Origin: Bodo saltans
Taxonomy: Eukaryota > Euglenozoa > Kinetoplastea > Eubodonida > Bodonidae
Direction: 5' to 3'
Assembly: GCA_001460835.1 (NCBI GenBank)
Contig: CYKH01002252.1
Span: 62,001-126,000 of the forward strand
Length of the DNA: 64,000 nucleotides
A model generated the notes under the pieces. It searched no databases. It saw only the letters and a program-made list of their open reading frames with translations, and was not told the DNA's origin. The translations under genes were made by a program, and so were the position numbers. Positions within the stretch are counted from its first letter, which is position 1. Every line of letters starts with the position of its first letter. Positions 1 to 9,406 of this stretch are shown piece by piece.

Positions 1-792
1 CCAAGCGTTATGGTCGGAACCGCCTTGACGGACGCCAGGAGTGAAGCCAGTCGCCTCCTCTCTCAACTTGCAACCGGCGGGAAGCGCTGGTTTCCTTTTG
101 CGCCTAGCTTTGCGTGGAATTTTGTTGATGTGCAAGATGTTGCAGAGGCAACATTTGAAGCACTCACCTGTGATGCAGCACTTCATCAGCGATTTCTGAT
201 CTCAGAGTCTGAACTCAGTATTGCTGCCATCGGCAATTTACTCCAACGTCGCTTCCCGGCTCTTCCCCCTCCGGCTACCATTGAGCTGCCGAATATTTGC
301 ACTCTCATCTTGCTCACTCTATTTGGTCATTTAGGTGAGACCGTGAGCTACAGGTACCTGCGCTCAAATTTGGGTCGTCGATATCTTCTGGAGAATCACA
401 AAGCGCGCCGAACACTTGGCATCAAGTTCCATCGAGCAAGCGAAGGTATTGTGAGTAGCGTTGCTGAGGCGCTTTGCCTCGTTCCTGAATTGCCAACGTC
501 ACCAGTTGAGCCCACAAACTCATCGTTGTCAACCTCGTCCTCCGGTTCGTACGGTTCAAGTGCTAGCGTCGATGGAGCTCGGCAGTCCACTACGACCGGA
601 CACAACATGAGCATCACTGAGAGTAGCGGCCTTCTACGGTCGACATCCATGCGGCTGCGGTCTCGCAGTGGTGAACTTCGGAAGACGGAATGCCATCCGT
701 GGGTCCCACGCGCCAAGTGGGTGCTGCTTGCTGCAGCATTGTCATTGACGGTTGGTTTCGCTGCAGGAAGCATTGCCTCCAAGTTAAGTTAG
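1..792 (+). CDS. Extended SDR / dihydroflavonol-reductase-like protein, 3' part
   Basis: The frame is open from the first base, so the N-terminal Rossmann core and the YxxxK catalytic motif lie outside the window. The visible start PSVMVG matches the conserved Pro-Ser-x-x-x-Gly strand after the active site of NAD(P)-dependent extended short-chain dehydrogenases. It is followed by FVDVQDVAEATFEAL, the family's substrate-side motif (V-D-V-x-D-V-A). A Ser/Thr-rich linker of about 70 residues comes next. The protein ends in one hydrophobic segment (WVLLAAALSLTVGFAAGS) a few residues from the C-terminus, which suggests a tail anchor in a membrane. The family reduces or epimerises sugar, steroid or flavonoid-type substrates; the substrate here cannot be told. 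Stop codon TAG. Confidence 0.65.
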   Translation, partial: PSVMVGTALTDARSEASRLLSQLATGGKRWFPFAPSFAWNFVDVQDVAEATFEALTCDAALHQRFLISESELSIAAIGNLLQRRFPALPPPATIELPNICTLILLTLFGHLGETVSYRYLRSNLGRRYLLENHKARRTLGIKFHRASEGIVSSVAEALCLVPELPTSPVEPTNSSLSTSSSGSYGSSASVDGARQSTTTGHNMSITESSGLLRSTSMRLRSRSGELRKTECHPWVPRAKWVLLAAALSLTVGFAAGSIASKLS

Positions 793-1746
793 GAGCGGTA
801 TTGGTTATGCTCATTGGCTGAGTTCATTATTTACCACCATTTGTGTGCATTTTTTTTCCCGTCTTTTTCGTGACTGTGGGTGTTGTGGATCGTGCCTTCT
901 ATCTCTCGCTCAAATCATTAATCGTTAGCATCATGACGACGCGACAAAGAACCAACACAAAAAATCGCCGCAAGGCGTCAACGTCAGGCTATAACGCTTT
1001 CCCCTCTCTTGCAGCGACCAAGAACGCGCCGTTCCGTGAGCCAAATCTCATTGAGTCACTGATATACTCGATATGCCCCTTCTCCATCTTCAAGCTTTTG
1101 TTCTTACTTTTTCACCCCGGCATACGTAATACAATACAAAATTCCTTGTTACTTCCATCACGTTTTCTCTATTACCCCGTTCTCCTCTTGTTTTTTTTTT
1201 TTTCTTTCTTTCTTCGTGTTTTCCCCTCCCCAAATCTTTGTCATTGGCACCCTCCCTCATTATTGTTTCGGTTGATTCACTTTGTTTCCTACAGTTTCGT
1301 GCATCCAAAGGAGATTATCATTTTTCATTTTGTTTGTTTCATCATCATTTCGTGTTGTGTTATTTGTTAGAACTTCTGCTCTAACCTATTTGTTCTCAAT
1401 TGCACTCCGTCGCTGCTCAACTGCTCTCCCTTTTGTGCGTGAAGACAAAGGTGCTGCTCTCGTTTGTGCTGTGAACTTTCGCGTCGTCTTTGCTGAGTAC
1501 AGAAATAGTGCACCCTCACATCTGTTGTTCTTTCCTCCTTCGTTGACATTGTACACACTTGGCCGAGGGTGACAGAAACTGCATGTTGTTTGGCTACCTA
1601 GCCCCTATCGCTCACCCGCCATTCATTGTGAACCCCCCTTCTTTGGTTAGGCGTGACGACGCGCACATGAACACAAACACGCACACACACACTTTTAGAT
1701 TTTAAGTGTTGTGATTACTTTTCGCTCTTTTTGTGTTTCGTTTTTA
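793..1746. other. Long intergenic region with pyrimidine tracts
   Basis: About 950 bp without a convincing gene. It holds long T/C-rich runs (for example around 1190-1215), a short CA repeat near 1680-1692 and several candidate splice-acceptor AGs. One ORF from ATG 933 to 1370 (145 codons) follows a pyrimidine tract and an AG closely. Its second half is only translated poly-T/C sequence rich in Phe, Leu and Ile, so I do not call it a gene. The spacer is three to four times longer than most others here. Confidence 0.5.
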
Positions 1747-2253
1747 TGTTTCGTTTTCTTTCGTTTGGTATTTCTACCTGTCCTGCACATGTGAAGTGAA
1801 GACACCACTCTACTCTTCCCGCCCTTCTTCCTGCCCATTTTTATTTATTACGTTTCTCGGATGAACCTCAACTACGCGCCATTCTCCTCCTCAATTCGCG
1901 TCTGAACTGTGAGAAGAACTATTTGGATGAATCATTCGTGATATCTTGTAGAAACACGCAACTGACTATTGATCCTTTGCACTTTATTGTCATTTCAACA
2001 TACGTAACAAAGAATCCCATCAATAGATAAGGGATCTGCATATAATGAGGCGATTGTCCAGTCAAGCACCGATGCGCGTTTCGATTGCAGCAGCTCACGC
2101 GAGGAGGTGTGTTGCCGCATCGAGCCTACCTCCTGAAATCGTCGCACAAGCCGCAGCGACCCATACACCAAACAAACGAAAACCTGTGAGTGACGACCTG
2201 GCGAACTTTGAGGCGTATTTTTCCCCTGTAACCACAACACCGCTTATTGAAGC
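1747..2253 (+). repeat. 507-bp tandem duplication, copy 1
   Basis: This copy matches 2254-2760 at a constant offset of 507 bp, and I saw no mismatch. The unit holds the 5' leader and first 70 codons of the gene starting at 2552. The repeat ends after ...TTATTGAAGC, and there is no obvious microhomology at the junctions. 507 is a multiple of three, but the repeat includes untranslated leader, so copy 1 makes only a truncated ORF. Confidence 0.95.
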
Positions 2254-2371
2254 TGTTTCGTTTTCTTTCGTTTGGTATTTCTACCTGTCCTGCACATGTG
2301 AAGTGAAGACACCACTCTACTCTTCCCGCCCTTCTTCCTGCCCATTTTTATTTATTACGTTTCTCGGATGA
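2045..2371 (+). pseudogene. Truncated 5' copy of the 2552-3469 gene
   Basis: An ATG ORF of 108 codons. Its first 70 residues are identical to those of the protein encoded at 2552-3469. It then runs into the duplicated leader sequence and reads a meaningless tail (VSFSFVWYFYLS...) to a stop. It exists only because of the 507-bp tandem duplication. If transcribed it could yield a short protein carrying the same N-terminal, mitochondrial-type presequence. I see no reason to think it functions. Confidence 0.7.
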
Positions 2372-2760
2372 ACCTCAACTACGCGCCATTCTCCTCCTCA
2401 ATTCGCGTCTGAACTGTGAGAAGAACTATTTGGATGAATCATTCGTGATATCTTGTAGAAACACGCAACTGACTATTGATCCTTTGCACTTTATTGTCAT
2501 TTCAACATACGTAACAAAGAATCCCATCAATAGATAAGGGATCTGCATATAATGAGGCGATTGTCCAGTCAAGCACCGATGCGCGTTTCGATTGCAGCAG
2601 CTCACGCGAGGAGGTGTGTTGCCGCATCGAGCCTACCTCCTGAAATCGTCGCACAAGCCGCAGCGACCCATACACCAAACAAACGAAAACCTGTGAGTGA
2701 CGACCTGGCGAACTTTGAGGCGTATTTTTCCCCTGTAACCACAACACCGCTTATTGAAGC
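2254..2760 (+). repeat. 507-bp tandem duplication, copy 2
   Basis: The second unit of the direct duplication. It is continuous with the rest of the gene 2552-3469 and is therefore the functional 5' end. The sequence directly after it (AGCTGCTCAACGG) is absent after copy 1. An assembly artefact at a contig join could give the same picture. Confidence 0.95.
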
Positions 2761-3469
2761 AGCTGCTCAACGGAAGCGGCCTGTTGCCACAACACCGCTC
2801 CCTCCAGCAACACCTGCAACGAACACTCCACCAATCACCCCACCAATCACTCCAACGGGAAGTCCATCCTCTTGGCGAGAGTCTTTATTCTCAAGCTGGC
2901 AAAATGGACTCGTCGCTGCGTTCGGTGGATGTTGTGCAGTGGCAGGGATCGGCTTTCTGTTATGGAAGCCGTTTAAGCAAGATAGTGTTCACCAGACGGC
3001 AGCTGTTGCGTCGGAAGCACTTGGCGACGTCATGGTTCGTGATCAAGCCGTCACCCTCTCCAAAGAAGTTGTGGAGAGCGTGTTAAAAGACCCTAAGTCA
3101 GTAGAGCTCCTTGTCAAGGTCGTGACGTCCTTGTTGCAAAAGAAAGACACTCAGAAGGCCGTCACATCATTTATCCAGTCCATCTTCGCTGATGAATATA
3201 CTCTTGCCATCTCCAGAAAATTCGTGGTGGATATCATCGACAGCAGCTTCGTGAGAGAGCAACTTGAATTAATTGCGTTTGATCTTACCGCGGAGCTGCT
3301 CAAGAATCCAAAGATTAGAGTGATGCTTGCCGAGTTGCTGCTGGAGTCTACCTCCGATGCACTCAAGGATCGAAAGTTGCATGCGACGACAGGCGAAGCG
3401 ATGCGCAGCGCTGCATACTACGTACTTCCTTGGACATCGACGCCCTCGGCAAACCCACCAAGCCACTGA
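2552..3469 (+). CDS. Probable mitochondrial membrane protein, unknown function
   Basis: 305 residues. The N-terminus (MRRLSSQAPMRVSIAAAHARR) is basic, rich in Ser, Ala and Arg, and free of acidic residues, like a mitochondrial presequence. A Thr/Pro-rich stretch with a short PPIT repeat lies at about residues 78-105. One hydrophobic segment follows at about 119-138 (GLVAAFGGCCAVAGIGFLLW). The C-terminal 160 residues are predicted amphipathic helices with a repeated pattern (LLVKVVTSLL, FIQSIFADE, LIAFDLTAELL, VMLAELLLES). I recognise no named family. The gene's leader and first 70 codons are duplicated upstream. Confidence 0.75.
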   Translation: MRRLSSQAPMRVSIAAAHARRCVAASSLPPEIVAQAAATHTPNKRKPVSDDLANFEAYFSPVTTTPLIEAAAQRKRPVATTPLPPATPATNTPPITPPITPTGSPSSWRESLFSSWQNGLVAAFGGCCAVAGIGFLLWKPFKQDSVHQTAAVASEALGDVMVRDQAVTLSKEVVESVLKDPKSVELLVKVVTSLLQKKDTQKAVTSFIQSIFADEYTLAISRKFVVDIIDSSFVREQLELIAFDLTAELLKNPKIRVMLAELLLESTSDALKDRKLHATTGEAMRSAAYYVLPWTSTPSANPPSH

Positions 3470-3616
3470 GCGCCTCGCTCACTTGCACTTTTCACATTTT
3501 ATGTTGGGAGTACGTTCGATCACATCCCCACGCTGGATCACAATATCCACATACGTAAGATCTCTCTTACGCGTCTCTGCTTTTAGTTGCGAGGCATTGC
3601 TGAACGCACACTTGAT

Positions 3617-3650
3617 TTACCAGTTTTGGATTCTTACCAGTTTTGGATTC
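3617..3650 (+). repeat. 17-bp perfect direct tandem repeat
   Basis: Two abutting identical copies of TTACCAGTTTTGGATTC in the spacer before the RabGGTase beta gene. This is one of several local tandem duplications in the window. Confidence 0.95.
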
Positions 3651-3696
3651 TCGTTATTTTGCGTGAGCAATATTGAATTGTCTATCATGAGCCATC

Positions 3697-3740
3697 TGTC
3701 ACCTGTCCCCTCTTTTACACGGTTTTGTATCCTCAAGTAG
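3697..3740 (+). promoter_or_regulatory. Predicted trans-splice acceptor for the RabGGTase gene
   Basis: The pyrimidine-rich run CACCTGTCCCCTCTTTTACAC is followed by AG at 3736-3737 and again at 3739-3740, 46-50 bp before the chosen ATG at 3787. This is inferred from the known kinetoplastid acceptor pattern. Confidence 0.5.
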
Positions 3741-3786
3741 CTTGCTGGGCATCATCGGCAGAGGGCGAGAGAAAGAGAGAAAAGAC

Positions 3787-4851
3787 ATGACCAGTTTGGA
3801 GCAACCCGTTGACTCGTTGCCAAAAATTGAAGACACAAGCGATCGACTTTTAGCGAATTTGCATGTACGCTTTGTTGCTGCGCTCAATGACCGAAAAGAC
3901 TCCTTCCACTATTGGACAAGTCAGCACCTGCGTGTGAGTGGAATGTACTGGGGATGCAGTGCGCTGTTTCTTCTGAATCGGTCCGCGTCTGTGTTCAACG
4001 CCGATGACATCATCGCTTTCACCCTTGAGTGCCAAAACTCGGATGGCGGCTTTGGTGGGAACCACGGTCAAGCATCTCACATGCTCTACACCCTTAGTGC
4101 TCTGCAGGTGTTGGCACTGTATCGCGGGCTGGACAAGTGTCGTCGAGATGATGCCGTCGCGTGGATCGCAGCGCGGCAGAAATCCAACGGAAGCTTTGAG
4201 GGTGATGAGTGGGGCGAGGTGGACACTCGGTTCCCTTACATTGCGTTGAATGCATTGCAGATCCTTGGAAGAGTCGATGCCATTAACATTGAGAAGGCAG
4301 TCGAATGGATTCTACTTTGCCAAAACTGGGATGCTGGATTCGGCGTGTCGCCGGGCGCAGAAAGCCATGCCGGGCAGATTTTTTGCTGCGTTGCGGCTTT
4401 GTGTATCGCCAATAGTCTTCATCGCATTGACGTCGATCGTCTTGCAAATTGGCTCGCCTTTCGTCAGCTCCCGTCAGGTGGCCTCAACGGGCGGCCAGAG
4501 AAAAAAGCGGATGTGTGCTACAGCTGGTGGGTCATGTCGTCGCTAAGCACACTCCAACGGCTCGACTGGATTCACAAAGATGCCCTTTTTGAATACATCT
4601 TTGCATGCCAAGACGCTGAAGATGGAGGCATTGCCGATAAGCCTGGCAACATGCCTGATGTGTACCACACGTTCTTCGGTCTGTGCGGCCTATCGCTGCT
4701 GGGGTATCAACCAAGTGACCCCACTATCGAACTGAGAGAAATTAATCCAGTTTACGCGTTGCCGTATGATGTGCTTGAAGAGCTGGGCATCACGGCAGAA
4801 CGAGGGTTGAACGTTGGACGCCGGAGCAGTGCGTTGGATGTGGTGCGTTAG
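3787..4851 (+). CDS. Rab geranylgeranyltransferase (type II) beta subunit
   Basis: 354 residues (animal and yeast homologues about 325-335). It contains the prenyltransferase alpha-alpha barrel repeats, with the typical C-Q-x-x-D-G-G-F/G pattern: [40 protein letters not shown] and [10 protein letters not shown]. The zinc ligands of the family are visible: Asp and Cys in KADVCYSWW, and His in DVYHTFFG. The enzyme attaches geranylgeranyl groups to the C-terminal cysteines of Rab GTPases, working with an alpha subunit and the Rab escort protein in the cytosol. I chose the first ATG after the predicted acceptor. The C-terminal 40 residues are an extension without clear similarity. Confidence 0.92.
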   Translation: MTSLEQPVDSLPKIEDTSDRLLANLHVRFVAALNDRKDSFHYWTSQHLRVSGMYWGCSALFLLNRSASVFNADDIIAFTLECQNSDGGFGGNHGQASHMLYTLSALQVLALYRGLDKCRRDDAVAWIAARQKSNGSFEGDEWGEVDTRFPYIALNALQILGRVDAINIEKAVEWILLCQNWDAGFGVSPGAESHAGQIFCCVAALCIANSLHRIDVDRLANWLAFRQLPSGGLNGRPEKKADVCYSWWVMSSLSTLQRLDWIHKDALFEYIFACQDAEDGGIADKPGNMPDVYHTFFGLCGLSLLGYQPSDPTIELREINPVYALPYDVLEELGITAERGLNVGRRSSALDVVR

Positions 4852-5098
4852 TTGACCTTGCGAACAATTGCTGTTTTCTTTTGATGTTTTTTGAATACAT
4901 CTTCAAATTGATGCTGAGTGCCGTTTGTTGGTATTCATATTGGTTCCCCCCTTCGGCTATTTCTCAACAAGAGAAGAGAACACCACATTTTCTACAGGTG
5001 TGGCTTTCAATACATTTTTTGAATACATTAGTGCACAGCACCCGTGTCCTTACAATATTCAAGAACTCAAGGGCCCCCCTGTTGTTACGAATCTCTCG

Positions 5099-6424
5099 AT
5101 GCCCGTGCATCAGCCACATCCTGCGGAGTTGATCCCCATTCCCCCACCTTTCAGCGTAAGCCTCGAGTTTGGAGACATAGAATTGTTGATCGGTGCATCA
5201 CTATCGTGGAATGCCTTCCTTGTGACAACACATCGTGAGCGTGAGTGCATTTACAAGAGCGCAGATCTGACAGCAGCTGTCGTAGAGAGCCTCGAGGAGG
5301 CGTTGCTGCAAGACTTTCGCAAGATTGGAGTGAGACGTTGTGTCTGGCAAAAGGAAATTGAGTGTGCTCTGTTGGAGTGCAAGAAGGATCCTAAATCTGC
5401 TCAGTCGTCTTCAGGACAACAAAATGTGCATCGAGACCCTTATGCGCCAGCTGCGGATCACTCAATTCTTGCTGCCGCCGATGAATCGAATCCTTACCAA
5501 ACGTTGCGCAAAAACAGCGACGTGGAACGGGCCTCGTCTGACTCGTCAAGGAACCCCAGCCCTGATGTCAGCGATGACGACGATGACCTGACAGCGATCT
5601 CGAAAAAGAGCAGTAGACACAAGAAAAAGAAAGCACCGCTTCTTATCACGAATGACAAACACAACGAAAGCCCAATCAATCCTCTTGAGAATATTCGTGT
5701 GAACAAGCCATACCAGCCGCTAGACCAACCGCCCTCCTCGGCACCAACCGTGCCCTATCGTCACGAATCTCCTGCGAGCTCATTTCCACTGACAAGCGCC
5801 TATCGTGGCAGCAGTGCATTCGTTGGCATCGAAAACCAAGCCAATACGTGCTACCTTAATGCCGCGTTGCAGTCCTTGTACCACATTCCCTATTTCAGGT
5901 CCTGCATGTACAAGGTCAGCCTTGAGGCACTTCGCCGCAAAGATGTGGTGGAGGCACTACAGTCCCTTTTTGCTGCTCTTCAACTCAAGCATGAGGGCAC
6001 CACAACGGTGCCGCTTACCTCAGCATTCCGCTGGTCTGCAGAGGACTTGCGTCATCAGCACGACGCTCATGAAATGATTCTCATCCTGTTTGATTGCATC
6101 GAAAAACAAATTTGCTCCACCCAAAGCCGCACAACATCACCCCACACCACAGAACCTCCCACTGACGAAGTAGCCGCTGACGAAGATGCCTTTGTGGTGG
6201 AAGATCACGATACGGAGCCAATAGCGCCTCCACCTCCACTGGCAGACGCCGAAGCGACGAAGCCAGAATCCACTTCGCCTCCACCTCAACGGAATTTCAT
6301 TCAAAAGTTATTCCACGGAGAGCAAATGTACTACACTAGTGTACCAGAGGCCCAATACGAAAGCAAACAATCGGAGCCGTTCCTTGTTGTGGAACTTCCC
6401 GTGCAGCATCTTGACTCATCTTGA
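5099..6424 (+). CDS. Ubiquitin-specific protease (USP7-like), 5' part of a frameshifted gene
   Basis: Start chosen at the ATG of MPVHQPHPAEL. The first 240 residues hold a poorly conserved region and an acidic/basic linker (DDDDDLTAISKKSSRHKKKK). The USP catalytic domain begins with the Cys box GIENQANTCYLNAALQSLYH, and the nucleophile is Cys251. The substrate region DAHEMILILFDCIEK follows, broken by an acidic Pro-rich insertion. The frame then ends at the tandem sequence CATCTTGACT CATCTTGACT (6407-6426). Counting a single CATCTTGACT, the reading would continue directly into the downstream frame (VQHLDSLEASLDE). So the gene carries a 10-bp duplication and is either a recent pseudogene or an assembly error. 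The enzyme removes ubiquitin from proteins. Confidence 0.82.
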   Translation: MPVHQPHPAELIPIPPPFSVSLEFGDIELLIGASLSWNAFLVTTHRERECIYKSADLTAAVVESLEEALLQDFRKIGVRRCVWQKEIECALLECKKDPKSAQSSSGQQNVHRDPYAPAADHSILAAADESNPYQTLRKNSDVERASSDSSRNPSPDVSDDDDDLTAISKKSSRHKKKKAPLLITNDKHNESPINPLENIRVNKPYQPLDQPPSSAPTVPYRHESPASSFPLTSAYRGSSAFVGIENQANTCYLNAALQSLYHIPYFRSCMYKVSLEALRRKDVVEALQSLFAALQLKHEGTTTVPLTSAFRWSAEDLRHQHDAHEMILILFDCIEKQICSTQSRTTSPHTTEPPTDEVAADEDAFVVEDHDTEPIAPPPPLADAEATKPESTSPPPQRNFIQKLFHGEQMYYTSVPEAQYESKQSEPFLVVELPVQHLDSS

Positions 6425-6426
6425 CT
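6407..6426 (+). repeat. 10-bp tandem duplication that shifts the USP frame
   Basis: Two adjacent copies of CATCTTGACT inside the USP coding sequence. Ten bases change the frame by +1, and the two USP ORFs are offset by exactly that amount. Confidence 0.9.
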
Positions 6427-7917
6427 CCCTTGAGGCGTCTCTGGATGAAATTTCAAAACCCACCATCATTGAGGGGTTCAACGTTGATCATCCAGATGGC
6501 ACGAAGTCTGCGCACAATGCTGAACGTACGTTGCGTTTCTCGCAGCTGCCTCCAGTGCTGTTGATCCACCCCAATCGTGTCGTGTTTGATTTCGAGAAAC
6601 TTGCGCAGGTGACGGTAAACAACCGCTGGTCCTTCCCTGTGCATCTGGACCTAGCGCAGCACACTCGCCACACAAAGCGGAGCGTCTCCCCATCCCAAGA
6701 CCTCTCTCACGCGGATGGCCTCACTCCTCCACGGGCTCGAGATGCGGACATCGATCAAGTGGACTCTTCCCCTGCACCTGTCCAATTCGACTCCCCAGAC
6801 ACCAAGGAGCCTGGGGGTGGTGCTAAGGAACAGATGGAACGTGAGGGATCTCTATTCCAGCAAAGCGATGTCTTCTCGATGACAGACTACGAACTGCGCA
6901 CCGTCGTCCTTCACTCCGGAACTGCTGCGTCGGGGCACTACATTGCCTGTGTTCACCATGGAAACGGAGAATGGACGTGTTTCAACGATGATCGAGTGCA
7001 CAGCATCATGGAGTCCGAAGTCATGCGCCGTGCGTTTGGTGGCATCCCGCATAGCTCGTTTGATCGAGTAGAGCGAGCAAAGTTACTGGTGTACGTGCGC
7101 AAGCCCTCCGCCCCTCGCCTCTTGGCCGAGGTTCCCATCCCAGAAGCAATCCAAGCATCTGCAAGCATTCACGAAAAGAAACTAGTGCTGGACTGTAAAC
7201 TTATGTGCGAGGCATTCGCAGATGGGCTAGGAGGGAAGATGATGGAACGCATTGCATCTACGGTGTTCCGCATTGAATTTCGAGCAGCTGCCACGCTGGA
7301 TGAAGTCTATGTTATTCTTGGTAAGAAGTTGACTGTGGACCCCCACAGGTTGGTGATGTGGAAGTACGGGTACCATTATGTGGAGCAAAGTTCAGATCGC
7401 GCAGTGAGGGTGACGNNNNNNNNNNNNNNNNNNNNNNNNNNNNNNNNNNNNNNNNNNNNNNNNNNNNNNNNNNNNNNNNNNNNNNNNNNNNNNNNNNNNN
7501 NNNNNNNNNNNNNNNNNNNNNNNNNNNNNNNNNNNNNNNNNNNNNNNNNNNNNNNNNNNNNNNNNNNNNNNNNNNNNNNNNNNNNNNNNNNNNNNNNNNN
7601 NNNNNNNNNNNNNNNNNNNNNNNNNNNNNNNNNNNNNNNNNNNNNNNNNNNNNNNNNNNNNNNNNNNNNNNNNNNNNNNNNNNNNNNNNNNNNNNNNNNN
7701 NNNNNNNNNNNNNNNGCTCAATGCTCGGCCCGTCTCTGTTATGTTTTCGTTCATCCGCCCAAGCGACTGTGACGAAGCCTCAGAGCTGTGGGAACTCACA
7801 GTGGATGAGAACATGACCTACACAGAACTTCAAAAGTTAGTCTTTCAGCATCTTCGTGAGCCCTCGGAAGGGATGCCGGGGTTGTCCGCGGAGTTTCTGG
7901 AGTCGATAGTGAACTAA
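6427..7917 (+). CDS. Ubiquitin-specific protease (USP7-like), 3' part, interrupted by a gap
   Basis: This continues the protein of 5099-6424 in the next frame. It holds the typical USP core strands (LRFSQLPPVLLIHPNRVVFDF), the His box (SGHYIACVHHGNGEWTCFND, catalytic His at 6936-6938) and the closing strand KLLVYVRK. Beyond the catalytic domain comes a region like the C-terminal ubiquitin-like domains of USP7 (IEFRAAATLDEVYVILG). The gap at 7416-7715 follows. After it, a different frame ends in LWELTVDENMTYTELQKL and a stop at 7915-7917. The frame change across the gap only shows that 300 is not the true gap length. Total length near 940 codons fits the USP7 class. Confidence 0.75.
7416..7715. 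other. Assembly gap of exactly 300 N
   Basis: A run of 300 N inside the USP gene. The round number and the frame mismatch between its two sides suggest an estimated scaffold gap, so distances across it are unreliable. Confidence 0.99.
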
Positions 7918-7989
7918 CCTAAGGTAGCAGTAGTATAACTGTGCACACCGGGGTCAGCATAAAACCTTTGTGGCAAAGTTTTCTTAAGT

Positions 7990-9039
7990 ATGGCGAGGAC
8001 CGAAAACCGTGTTCGCAACCTCCTCAAGACACACGGCAATGGGCACAACACATCAACCGATAGTGCGTCGATTGTGCGAAGGGTGTACATCGCCATCCTT
8101 CCACCAGAAATGCCCGAGCCCTCTCAGTGGCCCCAAATGCAGTACTTCGTGGTCGCTACTGGCCTAGAACGAAAATGCATTGCGTATGCGCATTTGCATC
8201 AGCACAACACGGTGGGAGAGTACTTAGCAACACTGCACCGACAAGCCAGCAAGCGGTTGATCGAGTTAGAAACCATCCCCCTTTCCCAGATGCGTATCCT
8301 TGGATTGGATTGGCGAGGGAAGATCTACAAGCAGTTTACTCAGCACAACCAACAACTGCGTGGAGACGGAGTCTACAGTTACAGCGTGGACGTCATTGCG
8401 ATGCCGCCCATCCGGCATCAAGTTGCATCTCCGGCTCGGGTTGAGCACGACAACGACGACGACGACGATACCATTGAAATCGAAAGTGCTGAGGGCGACG
8501 ATGAACTTGACCACAGCAAGAATAGAAGCAGCGGTGGCGGCAGCAGCAGAAGCAGCAACAACGACTATGATAATGAGAGACACACACATGCTCCGTCCCC
8601 CGTGTGGGAGAACTTTGACGTCTATCACATCACTCAGTACGGCGATGGTGAAGACTACATCGCTCCCCCCACCAACATTTGCCTCGATATCTCGCGGCTA
8701 GAGCGCATCACCGGAGAGCTGATTATGGATGAGGTGCTCTATGCCTCTCGCCTCAGTCCAAATAGTTTGAGGTACAACACGATGCGGCTCGTCGCTCAAG
8801 TCATTTTGAGAGGCTCGTTCATGACGGACTCTGTGCGGCTTGCCTGTGATCAGTGCATTACGCCTGAGGTGCTTCGAGAGGTTGGCTCAAAAGTGCGGTG
8901 CATTTTAATTGACCACACAGAGTGCATGTTCGCATCCTCCATGATGTCTGGTGGAAGTGGCTCCCCATCTCCTGGGCGGACTCCTGTGAAAACCGTCAAG
9001 CAACGAGCCCCGGAAGCAGTGATCCGAATTGCAGATTGA
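7990..9039 (+). CDS. Conserved-looking protein of unknown function
   Basis: 349 residues from an ATG two bases after a TTCTTAAG acceptor-like site, only 72 bp behind the USP stop. Two folded-looking parts (about 30-150 and 205-320) flank a low-complexity linker with an Asp run, then acidic residues, then Gly/Ser repeats (SSGGGSSRSSNND). I see no catalytic motif, membrane segment or signal peptide. Its very close spacing behind the USP gene made me consider it as a detached C-terminus of that protein. But the stop, the spacer with an acceptor and the fresh ATG argue for a separate gene. No family recognised. Confidence 0.7.
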   Translation: MARTENRVRNLLKTHGNGHNTSTDSASIVRRVYIAILPPEMPEPSQWPQMQYFVVATGLERKCIAYAHLHQHNTVGEYLATLHRQASKRLIELETIPLSQMRILGLDWRGKIYKQFTQHNQQLRGDGVYSYSVDVIAMPPIRHQVASPARVEHDNDDDDDTIEIESAEGDDELDHSKNRSSGGGSSRSSNNDYDNERHTHAPSPVWENFDVYHITQYGDGEDYIAPPTNICLDISRLERITGELIMDEVLYASRLSPNSLRYNTMRLVAQVILRGSFMTDSVRLACDQCITPEVLREVGSKVRCILIDHTECMFASSMMSGGSGSPSPGRTPVKTVKQRAPEAVIRIAD

Positions 9040-9406
9040 GCATGCGGCATTGTTTGAAATCTACGACAGAGCTCTAACTCACTCGCGTGCCTTTGAGTTG
9101 AGCAATTTATTTTTGAGCTATTGCGCTTTTATCCCCCTCCTCTCCTTCGCACTTGCAAAAAGACATTCAGGACCACATGAAGCATTTGCTTCTTTTGCAC
9201 ACAACGACGCGTTCTTTCGGCGCATTGCGACCATTCTACGAACGACTTGGATCGATTTGTGATTTCTGCTCTATTTACGAATCAAAAGACAAGTAGGGCG
9301 TAGAACTGGAGTGTTTTATGATTAGAAACTTGAAACTTTAGATCCCCTTGTTTGTTTACTTTGAAATGTGAGGTATAGTTTTTAGGAAGTAGAGTGCGAA
9401 CACACG
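9040..9406. other. Intergenic region
   Basis: 367 bp of spacer between the unknown protein and the EF-hand/WD40 gene. It has pyrimidine tracts (around 9134-9150) and AT-rich sequence. The only ORF over 60 codons has no ATG start and no recognisable protein features, so I see no gene. Confidence 0.5.

Larger units (their letters stand above)
3470..3786. other. Intergenic region with a 17-bp tandem duplication
   Basis: 317 bp of spacer. It contains two adjacent copies of TTACCAGTTTTGGATTC (3617-3633 and 3634-3650). A pyrimidine tract and paired AGs before the next gene form a likely trans-splice acceptor. I see no gene here. Confidence 0.6.

Noticed and set aside
843-1370. 175-codon ORF in the long spacer
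   Set aside because: It has no ATG at its beginning, and its hydrophobic second half is translated pyrimidine tract; kept only as a weak finding from ATG 933.
1995-2747. Two identical 81-codon ORFs on the minus strand (1995-2240 and 2502-2747)
   Set aside because: They are the antisense of the duplicated 5' gene segment; identity comes from the 507-bp duplication, and no other gene lies on the minus strand.
4583-5030. TTTTTGAATACAT occurring three times (in the RabGGTase gene and twice in the spacer after it)
   Set aside because: Short, AT-rich and not followed by shared sequence; it may be chance or a weak local duplication trace.
7918-9039. Gene at 7990 as the lost C-terminus of the USP
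   Set aside because: A stop codon, an acceptor-like site and a fresh ATG separate it, and the USP already has its expected length.
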